Origin: Roseibacillus ishigakijimensis
GTDB lineage: Bacteria > Verrucomicrobiota > Verrucomicrobiia > Verrucomicrobiales > Akkermansiaceae
Reading direction: 5' to 3'
Assembly (NCBI RefSeq): GCF_016595415.1
Contig: NZ_JAENIO010000023.1
Coordinates: forward strand, 1-64,000
Length of the DNA stretch: 64,000 bases
In this document: piece after piece, positions 7,963 to 17,000 of the stretch
How the letters are laid out: each line of letters starts with the position of its first letter
How positions within the stretch are numbered: the stretch's first letter is position 1
Notes under the pieces: generated by a model
Database searches by the model: none
Told to the model about the DNA's origin: nothing
What the model saw: only the letters and a program-made list of their open reading frames with translations
Translations under genes and position numbers: made by a program

Positions 7963-8744
7963 AGATCGACCTCAGCAACAAAATCGCCTTCGTGACCGGC
8001 TCCAGCTCCGGGATCGGCCAAGCCATCGCCCTCGAACTGGGTCGGGCGGGAGCCCGGGTGGCGGTCCATTACCGCGGAAATCACGCGGGCGCGAAAAAAA
8101 CTTTTGCCGAATTGCAGGCTCTGGGAGCACCCGATCCGCTCATCGTGCAAGGTGATGTGTCCTCTCCCGAGGACCTTGCAAAGTGCTTTACCGCCATCGA
8201 TCAAGAGCTCGGTCCTCTGGATATTTTCATCAACAATGCGGGCTTGGACGGAAAAAAAGAAAATATGGCCGAGGGAAATCTTGCGACCTTCGAGAAAGTC
8301 ATCGCCGTCAACCTCAAGGGTGGCTACTGCGGCATGCAGGAAGCCCTCCAGCGCATGGTCCCCCGAAAAAAAGGGGTGATTTTATCAATCACCTCAGTGC
8401 ACGAGAAAATCCCTTGGGCGGGACAGGCGGCCTATTGTGCCAGCAAGGCCGGAGTGGCCCTGCTGACCCAATCACTCGCCCTGGAATTGGGCGATTGCGG
8501 GGTGCGCGTCCTCAACCTTGCTCCCGGAGCAATCAAAACTGCTATCAATAAAGACGTTTGGCAAGATCCGGAACAGAGGGCCGACCTTTTGCAAAAAATT
8601 CCCCAAGGCCGCCTCGGAACAGTGAAAGAAATCGCCGAAATCGCCACTTTTCTCGTTTCCGAGCAAGCGGGCTACATCCACGGCACGACCATTTTTGCTG
8701 ACGGAGCGATGACAGCTTTCCCAAGTTTTTCGAAAGGAGGTTAG
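7959..8744 (+). CDS. Short-chain dehydrogenase/reductase
   Basis: This 261-residue NAD(P)-dependent oxidoreductase belongs to the classical SDR family, glucose-1-dehydrogenase-like subgroup. The cofactor motif TGSSSGIG is at residues 14-21, NNAG near 90-93, and the Ser-Tyr-Lys set lies in SITSVHEK and AYCASK (YxxxK). The C-terminal IHGTTIFADGAMT is characteristic. The substrate (sugar, polyol or ketone) cannot be read from the sequence. It is coupled to the upstream Rho_N-like gene by an ATGA overlap. Confidence 0.9.
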   Translation: MKIDLSNKIAFVTGSSSGIGQAIALELGRAGARVAVHYRGNHAGAKKTFAELQALGAPDPLIVQGDVSSPEDLAKCFTAIDQELGPLDIFINNAGLDGKKENMAEGNLATFEKVIAVNLKGGYCGMQEALQRMVPRKKGVILSITSVHEKIPWAGQAAYCASKAGVALLTQSLALELGDCGVRVLNLAPGAIKTAINKDVWQDPEQRADLLQKIPQGRLGTVKEIAEIATFLVSEQAGYIHGTTIFADGAMTAFPSFSKGG

Positions 8745-8847
8745 TAATTTTCCCAAAATGATACTAATAAAATAATAATAGCAACTCGCTTACGACAAGC
8801 AACTTTTGAGCTTTTGTTAGATTTTTTCCTTGCTAGGGAAGAGGGCG

Positions 8848-10113
8848 ATGAAAACATTGGCCCGCTGGATAATCGCTACGACCTTATTCGTAGGTTCCCC
8901 CCTTCTCCCGGCTCTTGAGTTCGAGTTTCGCTACGACTTGGACCACTCTGGATTCTTCGACAACCCCGAGGCTCGGGAGTGTCTGGAAGCGGCGGGAGCG
9001 TTCTTTGCCGAGCTCATTAGCGACCACTTGGAGCCGATTGATCCGCTGGGATTCCACCCCGGCACATCCTATCGCTGGTATCCCACCTATCTGGAACCGG
9101 ACAGTGGGAGCCAGCAACGGGCGACCGCGAGTTCCCAGCTGCAAGTGGCGGCCGACACGCTCGTCATCTTTGTGGGAGGCCGGGACTTGAGCAAATACGG
9201 GGTCTACACTTCAGCGGTGGGAGGCCCCGGAGGCATCGAGTTTGCCACTCCCGCCAACATGGAGTGGTTCGACCACCTGCTCAATCGGGGAGAAGCCGGG
9301 GCGGTGCACTTCGAGGGGCAGTCGTATTCGAGCAACCCGACGGATTTCGCGCCTTGGGGCGGGGCCATCTTTTTCAACTCTGCCCGTGAATGGAACTTTT
9401 CGACCACGGATGCCGAGGCCTCGGAGGGGGTGGATTTTCTTTCCATTGCCTTGCACGAGCTGATCCATGTGTTGGGAATCGGCAACACCAGCCCTCTTTC
9501 CAGCTGGTCTCCGCTGGTCAAGAACGGTCATTTCCAAGGACCTCTGGCGACCATTTCCAATACCGGGACCCCGCCAATTTGCACGGGCGACAAGCTCCAC
9601 TGGTCGGCCCAAATTGAGGAGAACCACACTGCGGAGGCCTTCGGGCTGCCGCAAGCCCAGCCACAGGAACCTCTGATGACCCCGGCAACTGGCACCACCC
9701 GCTCGGCCAACTTTGAGATTCCCACCGATCTCGATTTGGCGGCCTTGCAGGACATTGGCTGGGAAATGGATTTCTCGAACAAAACAGTGGCCCCGGAGGT
9801 CGTCTTCGAGGGTGGATTGCCTTGCTTGGCCATCCCCACCATCACCGGGCTGCGCTATGAAGTCGAGCGCGCCCCTTCACCTGACGAGCTAGCTCCCCTC
9901 GGGGCCGCGCTGGAGGGCGACGGCTCGGTGCAGGTTTGGGAGGACGAGCAACCCCTCCCCGGCAAAGCCTTTTACCGCATCGCCATCACGGCGAGTGAGA
10001 AGCGGGCCCTGCCAACCGCCAAGAAGGCCCCCTCTTCCGCCCCACCAGAAGAATACCCGGGAGGGCTTCCCGCCGCCCTCCCGGCCAGCGACTGTGCCTG
10101 CAGCCACCCCTGA
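8848..10113 (+). CDS. Secreted zinc metalloprotease-like protein with C-terminal beta module
   Basis: This 421-residue exported protein has a signal peptide (MKTLARWIIATTLFVGSPLL). The zinc site HELIHVLGIGN lies at residues 203-213: an HExxH followed by GxxN, close to the metzincin/matrixin pattern HExxHxxGxxH but with Asn in the third-ligand position, as in the HExxHVLGFGT-type proteins I associate with PEP-CTERM-bearing bacteria. Residues about 310-385 form a beta module ending PGKAFYRI that resembles the C-terminal modules of other exported proteins in this window. The last 38 residues are Pro/Ala-rich and contain a perfect DNA hairpin. ATG at 8848 with upstream GAAGAGGG is preferred to TTG at 8830. 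The 8745-8847 promoter region is AT-rich. Confidence 0.75.
   Translation: MKTLARWIIATTLFVGSPLLPALEFEFRYDLDHSGFFDNPEARECLEAAGAFFAELISDHLEPIDPLGFHPGTSYRWYPTYLEPDSGSQQRATASSQLQVAADTLVIFVGGRDLSKYGVYTSAVGGPGGIEFATPANMEWFDHLLNRGEAGAVHFEGQSYSSNPTDFAPWGGAIFFNSAREWNFSTTDAEASEGVDFLSIALHELIHVLGIGNTSPLSSWSPLVKNGHFQGPLATISNTGTPPICTGDKLHWSAQIEENHTAEAFGLPQAQPQEPLMTPATGTTRSANFEIPTDLDLAALQDIGWEMDFSNKTVAPEVVFEGGLPCLAIPTITGLRYEVERAPSPDELAPLGAALEGDGSVQVWEDEQPLPGKAFYRIAITASEKRALPTAKKAPSSAPPEEYPGGLPAALPASDCACSHP
10057..10084 (+). other. Perfect GC hairpin inside the 3' end of the metalloprotease gene
   Basis: A 10-bp perfect stem (CCGGGAGGGC / GCCCTCCCGG) with an 8-nt loop lies within the last 60 bases of the reading frame. 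There is no T-run, so it is not a standard terminator. It may pause transcription or ribosomes, or show that the extreme C-terminus is a late addition. Confidence 0.6.
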
Positions 10114-10230
10114 AGGCCGCGTCTCTCTAAAAAATTCCCGCCCGGGGGAGACTTTTTTCAAAAAGAAGGCACTTCCCGCTTGGAGATCGGGCCCCGCTCC
10201 CATTTGCTGTCGGAAGCTCTTCGCTGCTCC

Positions 10231-11214
10231 ATGAGTCTCCGCCAACAACTGACCGATTCCCTGCCGCACATTCTCCCCGCCGATCCCGCCCAAGCCATCA
10301 AAGGCACCGAGCTCATCCGGCTGGTCCGGATGCGGCTGGATGGCGATTACTCGGATGCGTCCCTGCGTTACCACTTCTCCATCATGTCCTGCGATCCGGC
10401 CTCGCCCATTGCGAAGGTGGAAAAAGGCCAGGGCTACTACCGCCGCGCTCCCGCCGTGCCGGACCTGGTGAAGGCCCGCGAGATGATGTCGCAGGGCCAG
10501 CTCGACGACGTGGGCACCGACCCCCAGGCCCTCGACTACGCGGTGGCCCGCATTCAAAAATTCCGCGCCATCGTCACCCGCTACTGCGAGACCAACAACC
10601 GCTTCCCCTACCAATTCCGCTCCTCCCTGAGCAAGGGAGCCTCCATTGGCAATCTGTGGAAAATCCCCGATATGGTCATCGTGGACTGGGAATCCGGCGA
10701 ACCCGGAGACCATGGCTTCGAGCTCGACCGCACCAACATCATGCTCCGGCGCTCGGTGGGACTGGCCCCCTACCGCCTCGATGCGGTCTCGCTGAAGCTA
10801 ACGCCCAATCTCGAGCTCTGCCGGGAGGACTTTTTCCAGGCCCTCGCCGTCTCCTCCTGGTGCAATGCCGGGGAACTCTACTACGCCAATCCCATTCCCG
10901 ACGAAGCCCTCGCCGAGGCCCTGCGCCACCTCGCCAGCCGCTACGGCGTGGGCATCACCACCTTCGGCCTCTCCCTGCAAGGACTGGACGAGCTCCCGGC
11001 AGCGGAGCACATTCTCAATGCCCAGCCCCGCGAGACGGAAGCCCTCATGGAGCGCCTCGACGTGCGCCGCATCGCCCCCTCGCAACGGCGCGACCATCTG
11101 GACTGGTCTTCCCTCCAGAATCTCCGCATGGAAAACCCCGAAGTGCACCAGCTCTTCGTCTGGATTGCGAAATCGCTGGATGCCAACCGGGTGGACCCCC
11201 AGAGCTACGAGTAG
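10231..11214 (+). CDS. COG2958/HrgA-like protein: winged-helix plus predicted nuclease-like domain
   Basis: This 327-residue protein matches, by my reading, the COG2958/HrgA pattern. An N-terminal helix-turn-helix part is near residues 20-75 (LIRLVRMRLDGDYSDASLRY, then SPIAKVEKGQGYY). The C-terminal part begins NNRFPYQFRSSLSKGASIGN, then LWKIPDMVIVDWE and DAVSLKL, which may correspond to the PD and ExK positions of the PD-(D/E)xK fold; the acidic residue of ExK reads Ser, so catalysis is uncertain. FFQALAVSSWCNAGELYYAN also fits. HrgA-type genes are associated with restriction loci, but here the neighbour is araB, 97 bp downstream. ATG at 10231 gives the family-like start. Confidence 0.55.
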   Translation: MSLRQQLTDSLPHILPADPAQAIKGTELIRLVRMRLDGDYSDASLRYHFSIMSCDPASPIAKVEKGQGYYRRAPAVPDLVKAREMMSQGQLDDVGTDPQALDYAVARIQKFRAIVTRYCETNNRFPYQFRSSLSKGASIGNLWKIPDMVIVDWESGEPGDHGFELDRTNIMLRRSVGLAPYRLDAVSLKLTPNLELCREDFFQALAVSSWCNAGELYYANPIPDEALAEALRHLASRYGVGITTFGLSLQGLDELPAAEHILNAQPRETEALMERLDVRRIAPSQRRDHLDWSSLQNLRMENPEVHQLFVWIAKSLDANRVDPQSYE

Positions 11215-11311
11215 GGCCGCCGAAGACGGACGGGGTCCCTGCGGGAAAAGGACAAAAAGTTGATTTAGCCAAAGCGGTGACATTTCTTATGCTGGAGCAC
11301 AAAGACCCAGT

Positions 11312-12970
11312 ATGAGCTACACAATCGGAATCGACTACGGCAGCAACTCGGTGCGCGCCATCGTGGTGCGGACAGCGGACGGAGCGGAACTCGGCACCGC
11401 CGTCTATGACTACCCGAGCGGGCATCAAGGCATCTTGCTCGACCCCCAGGACCACAACCTCGCCCGCCAGCACCCGGGCGACTATCTGGCCGGCGTGGAG
11501 GCCACTGTTTCCCAAGCGCTCGCGGAAGCAGAGAGCAGCGATGGCGACTTTTCCCGCGACCAGGTCATCGGCCTCGGAGTCGACTCCACCGGATCCAGCC
11601 CCATCCCGGTCGATGCCCGGAATGTGCCCCTGGCCCTCAAGCCGGAATTCGAGGGCCACCTGGCGGCCCAATGCTGGCTCTGGAAAGATCACACCGCCAT
11701 CGCGGAAGCAGAGGAAATCACCCGGCTGGCCGGAGAGCATCGCCCGCATTATTTGGCGAAAATCGGCGGCATCTATTCCTCGGAATGGTTCTGGGCCAAG
11801 ATTTGGAAATGCCTGAAAGTAGCCCCCGAAGTCTTCGAGGCCGCGGACAGCTGGGTGGAACTCTGCGACTTCATCCCCGCCCACCTGGCCGGGGTCACCG
11901 ACCCCACGCAAGTGGTGCGCGGGGTGTGCGCGGCGGGTCACAAGGCCCTCTACGCGCCGGATTGGGGCGGGCTGCCAGACAAGGAATTTCTCTCCCTCCT
12001 CGACCCCAAGCTCGCCGATCTGCGCGACCGTCTCTACGCAGAAGCCCACGATGCCAGTGCCACCGCGGGCCAACTCTCGCCAGCGTGGGCGGAGAAGTGG
12101 GGCCTCCCCGCGGGCATTCCCCTCGCGGTGGGAGAATTCGACGTCCACTACGGGGCCATTGGCTGCGGGGTGGACGAAGGCACTCTGGTCAAGGTCATCG
12201 GCACCTCCACCTGTGATTGCGGGGTGGTTTCCGCCGACCAGGAGGTGGCCGATATCCCCGGCATTTGCGGCATTGTGAAGGGAGCCATTCTCCCCGGATT
12301 CTACGGTATCGAAGCCGGACAATCGGCGGTGGGCGATATCTTCAAATGGTGGGTGGAAGTGGTCTGCGAAGGCTCCGACGAGCTGCACCGCACCCTGACC
12401 GAGGAAGCGGCCAAGCTCCGTCCCGGCCAATCCGGCCTCCTCGCGCTGGACTGGAACAATGGCAACCGCACCATTCTCGTGGATCAACGCCTCACCGGTG
12501 CCCTCATCGGGCAAACCCTCTACACCACCCGGGCCGAGATTTACCGCGCGCTTATTGAGGCCACCGCCTTCGGCGCCCGCGCCATCATCGAGCGCCTCCG
12601 CGAGCACGGCGTGCCCGTCAACCGCATCGTCTGCTCCGGTGGCATTGCGGAGAAGAATGCTCTCCTGATGCAAATCTACGCCGACGTCACCGGCTGCGAG
12701 ATGCGGGTCTCCCGCTCGGCGCAGAGTTGTGCCCTGGGCGGGGCCGTGGCCGCCGCCGTCATCGCAGGAGCTCATCCTGACTTCGCCACCGCGCAAGGAG
12801 CGATGACAGGGCTGAAGGAGGTCACCTACACCCCCGCCGCAGAAGGCCAGGCACGCTACGAAAAGCTCTACCGCCTCTACCGCCAACTCCACGACGCCTT
12901 CGGCGGAGTGGACGAACAGGCCAATCTCGGCCAGGTGATGAAGGACCTCCTCGCCCTCAAACAGGCCTAA
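11312..12970 (+). CDS. araB: Ribulokinase
   Basis: This 552-residue FGGY-family kinase phosphorylates L-ribulose to L-ribulose 5-phosphate in arabinose catabolism. The N-terminal phosphate-binding segment TIGIDYGSNSVRAIVV, the GVDSTGSSP substrate-side motif near residues 90-98, and the ATP-side GTSTCDCG near 298-305 are typical of AraB, as is the length. ATG at 11312 is the natural start. The araD gene starts 22 bp after its stop, so the two form an operon. No araA or AraC-type regulator lies within the window. Confidence 0.93.
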   Translation: MSYTIGIDYGSNSVRAIVVRTADGAELGTAVYDYPSGHQGILLDPQDHNLARQHPGDYLAGVEATVSQALAEAESSDGDFSRDQVIGLGVDSTGSSPIPVDARNVPLALKPEFEGHLAAQCWLWKDHTAIAEAEEITRLAGEHRPHYLAKIGGIYSSEWFWAKIWKCLKVAPEVFEAADSWVELCDFIPAHLAGVTDPTQVVRGVCAAGHKALYAPDWGGLPDKEFLSLLDPKLADLRDRLYAEAHDASATAGQLSPAWAEKWGLPAGIPLAVGEFDVHYGAIGCGVDEGTLVKVIGTSTCDCGVVSADQEVADIPGICGIVKGAILPGFYGIEAGQSAVGDIFKWWVEVVCEGSDELHRTLTEEAAKLRPGQSGLLALDWNNGNRTILVDQRLTGALIGQTLYTTRAEIYRALIEATAFGARAIIERLREHGVPVNRIVCSGGIAEKNALLMQIYADVTGCEMRVSRSAQSCALGGAVAAAVIAGAHPDFATAQGAMTGLKEVTYTPAAEGQARYEKLYRLYRQLHDAFGGVDEQANLGQVMKDLLALKQA

Positions 12971-12992
12971 ACCTTTTCCCCGAAATCAAACG

Positions 12993-13694
12993 ATGAGTGA
13001 GTATCAAGCGATCAAAGAAGAATGCTGCGAAGCCAATATCCAGCTGCCCAAGACGGGACTGGTCGACATCACCTTTGGCAACGTCAGCGTGGCCGACCCG
13101 GAACGCCGCGTCTTTGCCATCAAGCCCAGCGGGGTGAACTACGAGGCCCTCACCCCCGACCACATGGTGGTGCTGGACTACGACGGCAAGCAGCTGGAAG
13201 GCGAGCTGCGTCCTTCCAGCGACACCCCCACCCACCGCTGCCTGTTTCTCAACTTCCCCGGCATCCGCTCGGTGGTGCACACCCACTCCCGCACGGCGGT
13301 GTCCTTCGCTCAGGCGGCCAAGGACATCCCCTGCTTGGGAACGACCCACGCGGATTACTTCTACGGTGACGTGCCCGCCAGCCGGGACATGACGGCAGAA
13401 GAAATCGCCGCTGGATACGAGTGGGAAACGGGTGAGGTGATCGTGAAAACCTTCGCCGAGCGCGCACTCAATCCCCTCGAGATCCCCGCCGTGCTCGTGC
13501 GCAATCACGGCCCCTTCGCCTGGGGTCCCAGTGGAGCCAAAGCCGTGGAGACCGCTCTCGCGCTGGAGGTGGTCGCCGAGATGGCTTGGAAAGCGCTCCA
13601 ACTCAATCCCCAGGCCCCCCGCATTCCCCAACACTTGCTCGACAAGCACTACCTGCGCAAACACGGTGCCAACGCCTACTACGGACAAAAGTAA
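12993..13694 (+). CDS. araD: L-ribulose-5-phosphate 4-epimerase
   Basis: This 233-residue class II aldolase-fold enzyme converts L-ribulose 5-phosphate to D-xylulose 5-phosphate, feeding the pentose phosphate pathway. Zinc ligands are visible in HTHSRTAVSFAQ (two His) and in the later VRNHGPFAWG (third His); GTTHADYF is also typical. Length matches E. coli AraD (231). It is the second gene of the araBD operon and is followed by a strong terminator at 13718-13752. Confidence 0.95.
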   Translation: MSEYQAIKEECCEANIQLPKTGLVDITFGNVSVADPERRVFAIKPSGVNYEALTPDHMVVLDYDGKQLEGELRPSSDTPTHRCLFLNFPGIRSVVHTHSRTAVSFAQAAKDIPCLGTTHADYFYGDVPASRDMTAEEIAAGYEWETGEVIVKTFAERALNPLEIPAVLVRNHGPFAWGPSGAKAVETALALEVVAEMAWKALQLNPQAPRIPQHLLDKHYLRKHGANAYYGQK

Positions 13695-13717
13695 GAGCAC
13701 CACTCTCCGCCCCCACC

Positions 13718-13752
13718 AGCCCGCCGAGCACGATGCTCTGCGGGCTTTTTTT
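13718..13752 (+). terminator. Rho-independent terminator after araD
   Basis: The stem AGCCCGC-GAGCA / TGCTC-GCGGGCT, with one mismatch, closes a CGA loop and is followed by T7. It lies 24 bp after the araD stop and ends the araBD transcript. Confidence 0.93.
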
Positions 13753-13966
13753 GCTCCCCACCCCGGCTTGAGCGCGTCCCGAAAATTCCTCCCGCCACCA
13801 CGAGCAAGAAGCCTAACAATTCAATCTTGTCGCATTTTTACACATAATTAGTCGAGAACTTCTGGTTTTCGATCGATAACAGTAGTTTCAACTCTTGCAT
13901 TATCCATACCATAACAGACAGTTCCCCATCTCCCGCCTCCAACAAGAAGAGAGCACGGCACCCCCC

Positions 13967-13989
13967 AAAAAACGAACTTGTCGTTTTTT
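13967..13989 (+). terminator. Second hairpin with T-run in the gap 13695-14037
   Basis: A 9-bp stem (AAAAAACGA / TCGTTTTTT) closes a 5-nt loop and continues into a T-run, 48 bp before the giant surface-protein gene. It could be an attenuator in that gene's leader or the end of a small RNA. Upstream, TTTCAA at 13886 and CATAAC at 13910 sit 18 bp apart and could be a weak promoter. The remainder of this 343-bp gap (13753-13885) is AT-rich with nothing else I can support. Confidence 0.55.
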
Positions 13990-14037
13990 TCTTAGTCCTG
14001 CCTGTTCTCGGTGTCGGGAAGTCAAACTTAGCAACTG

Positions 14038-17000
14038 ATGAAAAAAGAAACCTCCAATCCAACGAATCTCCCTAAGATTTGGTCCGCTCCTCTGACCAGT
14101 CTTTTGGCGATGACCGCATTTTGCGGATCAGTCAGCACAGTCTGTGCCGACTTTACCCCCATTGAAAATTTCCAGAGCCTGACCGAAGGCGCTCTGGAAG
14201 GACAGGGCAACTGGGTCACCAACGGCACCGGCTTCAACATCGTCTCTGAGCCGGGCCGCCCTTACAACAAGGTCCTGCAGCACACCGGGGCGAGCGACGC
14301 CGGCCTGCCTTGGCCCCAGTCGTTCGCAGAAGGCGGCACGGCCACCTATTTCTTCCGCGTGCTGGTGAACAATGGCTCGCAAGACATCTCGCTCGGCATC
14401 ACCCACGTGGCGCCCACCACCGAATCCGTGGCCAACTTTGGCAACTTCCTGGCCCAGCCCGTCATCGTGGGCGGCAATCTGGGCGCACGGGATGGCATCC
14501 CCGGCACCGGCAATCCCAACTTCCAACCCCAGGTCAATGGCCTTCTCCCGGGAGACTGGTACAAGATCTGGGTCGTCTTCGACAGCGCGGCGGACAGCTA
14601 CCAATTCTATGTGCAGAGTGACGACGACTCCCTCGTGGGCACCCAGCAGGAGTTTCCTCCCCTCGATGGCACCTGGGACTTCCGCTCGATTGTGACGGAT
14701 GCCATCGTGGCCACCCAGCTGACCTCGAACTCAGGCAACACCAACTATTACATCGACGACATCTACCTCGATGACGCGGGCGCCAATCTCGCCGACCCCT
14801 CTGCGGCGGATCGGGCGGATGGCGACAACGATGGCATGACCGATGCCTGGGAGATGTTCTACTTCGGCAATCTCAACCAGAGCGCGGGCACGGACTTCGA
14901 CAACGACGGTCTGCGCGATGTGGAGGAAGAACTGGAAGGCACCGACCCCACGGAAGCAGACACCGATGAGGATGGAGTGAGCGATGGCGATGAAGTCTCC
15001 GGCGATGCCAACAACGCCTTCTTCAACCTCGGCACCGATCCCCTCGACAGCGACAGCGATGACGACGGGCTGACCGATGGCGAAGAGATCAGCGGCAGCA
15101 AAAACCCGGTCGGCAATCGCCCCACCGACCCCAACTATGCGGACACCGACGCTGACAATGTGAGCGATCCCGAGGAATTCCTCTACGGGTCCAATGCCAT
15201 CGACCCCGACAGCGTGCCACAAATCCACACCCTGATCGCTCCCGGCAAGCGCAATGGCGGCTTCGAATCCCGCAGCGGGGCCGTGGTGGGCACCAATTAC
15301 AAACTGGGCTGGGACGGTCCCGATCCAGACAACATTGATGCCTGGACCACTTGGAGCGAGCAAACCACGACCTCCACCGACAGTGGCGTCGAGGCCGGCG
15401 GCCAGTCCGAAGGGGCGGTGCACGGCTTCACCCAGAATGGCAATGGTGCCAAGAACATGACTCCTTACCTCGTGCAGGAAGGCGACGTCATCCGCCTCAC
15501 CTATGATCGGGTCAATGGCTACACCACGGGGGACACCTTCCTCCTCTCCGACCTCACGGAGGATTCCCTTGGCTTCGTGCAACTGCCCGGCAGTCCCGCG
15601 CAGGAAGACACCGCGGACGGCTCCTACACCATCACCTACGTGGTTCCGGCAGGCAGCCTGGCCATCGGCCACCCGCTGGGCATTGGCATTCGCAACAACA
15701 CCGCCGCCTCTTGGCCCGGTTGGGACAACATGGTCCTCACCATCAATGATCGCGATAGCGACAACGATGGGCTGAGCGATTTTGCGGAAGACTTCTACTG
15801 GGGCAATGGCGATGACCTGGTGACAGCGGAAGAGCTCGAGGTCACCACCGGTTCCGCCGACTCCGACAACGACAGCTACAGCAACGCCGAGGAGGTGGCC
15901 AACGGCTCCGACCCCCTCGATGCCAACTCCGGCCTCAATGACTCCGATGGCGACGGCCTCAACGACGACTGGGAAAGAGATATCTTCGGCGACCTGTCCC
16001 AATCGGCGGAAGGAGACTTCGACAACGACCAGGCCACCAACCTGGAAGAAGAATCGGCAGGCACCGACGGTGCGGATGCCAGCAGCTGGCCCGACCTCGA
16101 CAACGACGGCATGAGCAATGCCTGGGAAATTGCCAACGACCTCAACCGCTTCACCAATGACGCCAATGGCGATGCCGACAATGACGGCTTCACCAACTTG
16201 GAAGAACACGACGCTGGCTCCGATCCGCAGGACCCGAACTGGACCCCCGAGAATGCCCTCCTTGCCCATCGTTGGAGCTTCAACGGCAATCTCACTGATT
16301 CGGCTGGCGACTCCGATGCCACGATCGTGGAAGTGGGTGCCAACGACGTCTCGCTGAACTCCACCGGCATCACCCTGACAGGCGGCGCGCAAGGCGAGTC
16401 CGACTATGTCGTCCTGGGTGAAAACCTGATTGGCGGGAAAACCACCCCCGTGACCATCGAGCTGTGGGCCACAGCGCACACCGTGCAGAACTGGTCCCGC
16501 ATCTTCGACTTCGGCTCCGACACCACCGACTACCTCTTCATGAGCTGGTCCACCGGCACCAACGGAAATACCGATCGCGTTGGCTGGGTTTCTCCCAACG
16601 ACACCGGCTTCAACTCCGACAGCACCAATGCCCCCTACGTGCTGGATGTGCCCTACCACATCGTCCTGACCATCACCCCGGCCTACTACTCCGGCGCCCT
16701 GCAGGGCTCCACAGTGACCTGGTATAGTGCCCCGGTGCACGATTCCCAGCCGGGTGGACACGGACTTCTCGCCGCCCAAGGCTCGGTCGAGACCAACCTC
16801 CACCTCACGGACCTGACCGACGCCATGAACTTGCTTGGCCGCTCCTTCTTTCCGGACAACACCGCCCATGCCACCTACGACGAGGTTCGTATTTGGGATG
16901 GAGCGCTCAGCGAGACCGAGCGGGAGCTCTTCCATTTGCTCGGACCCGACTCCATCGACCGCAGCAATACCGATGGCGACCCCTTCCCCGATGCTTGGGA

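Noticed and set aside
11045-12892. Long minus-strand open frame opposite araB
   Set aside because: araB is unambiguous on the other strand; the antisense frame is a high-GC shadow.
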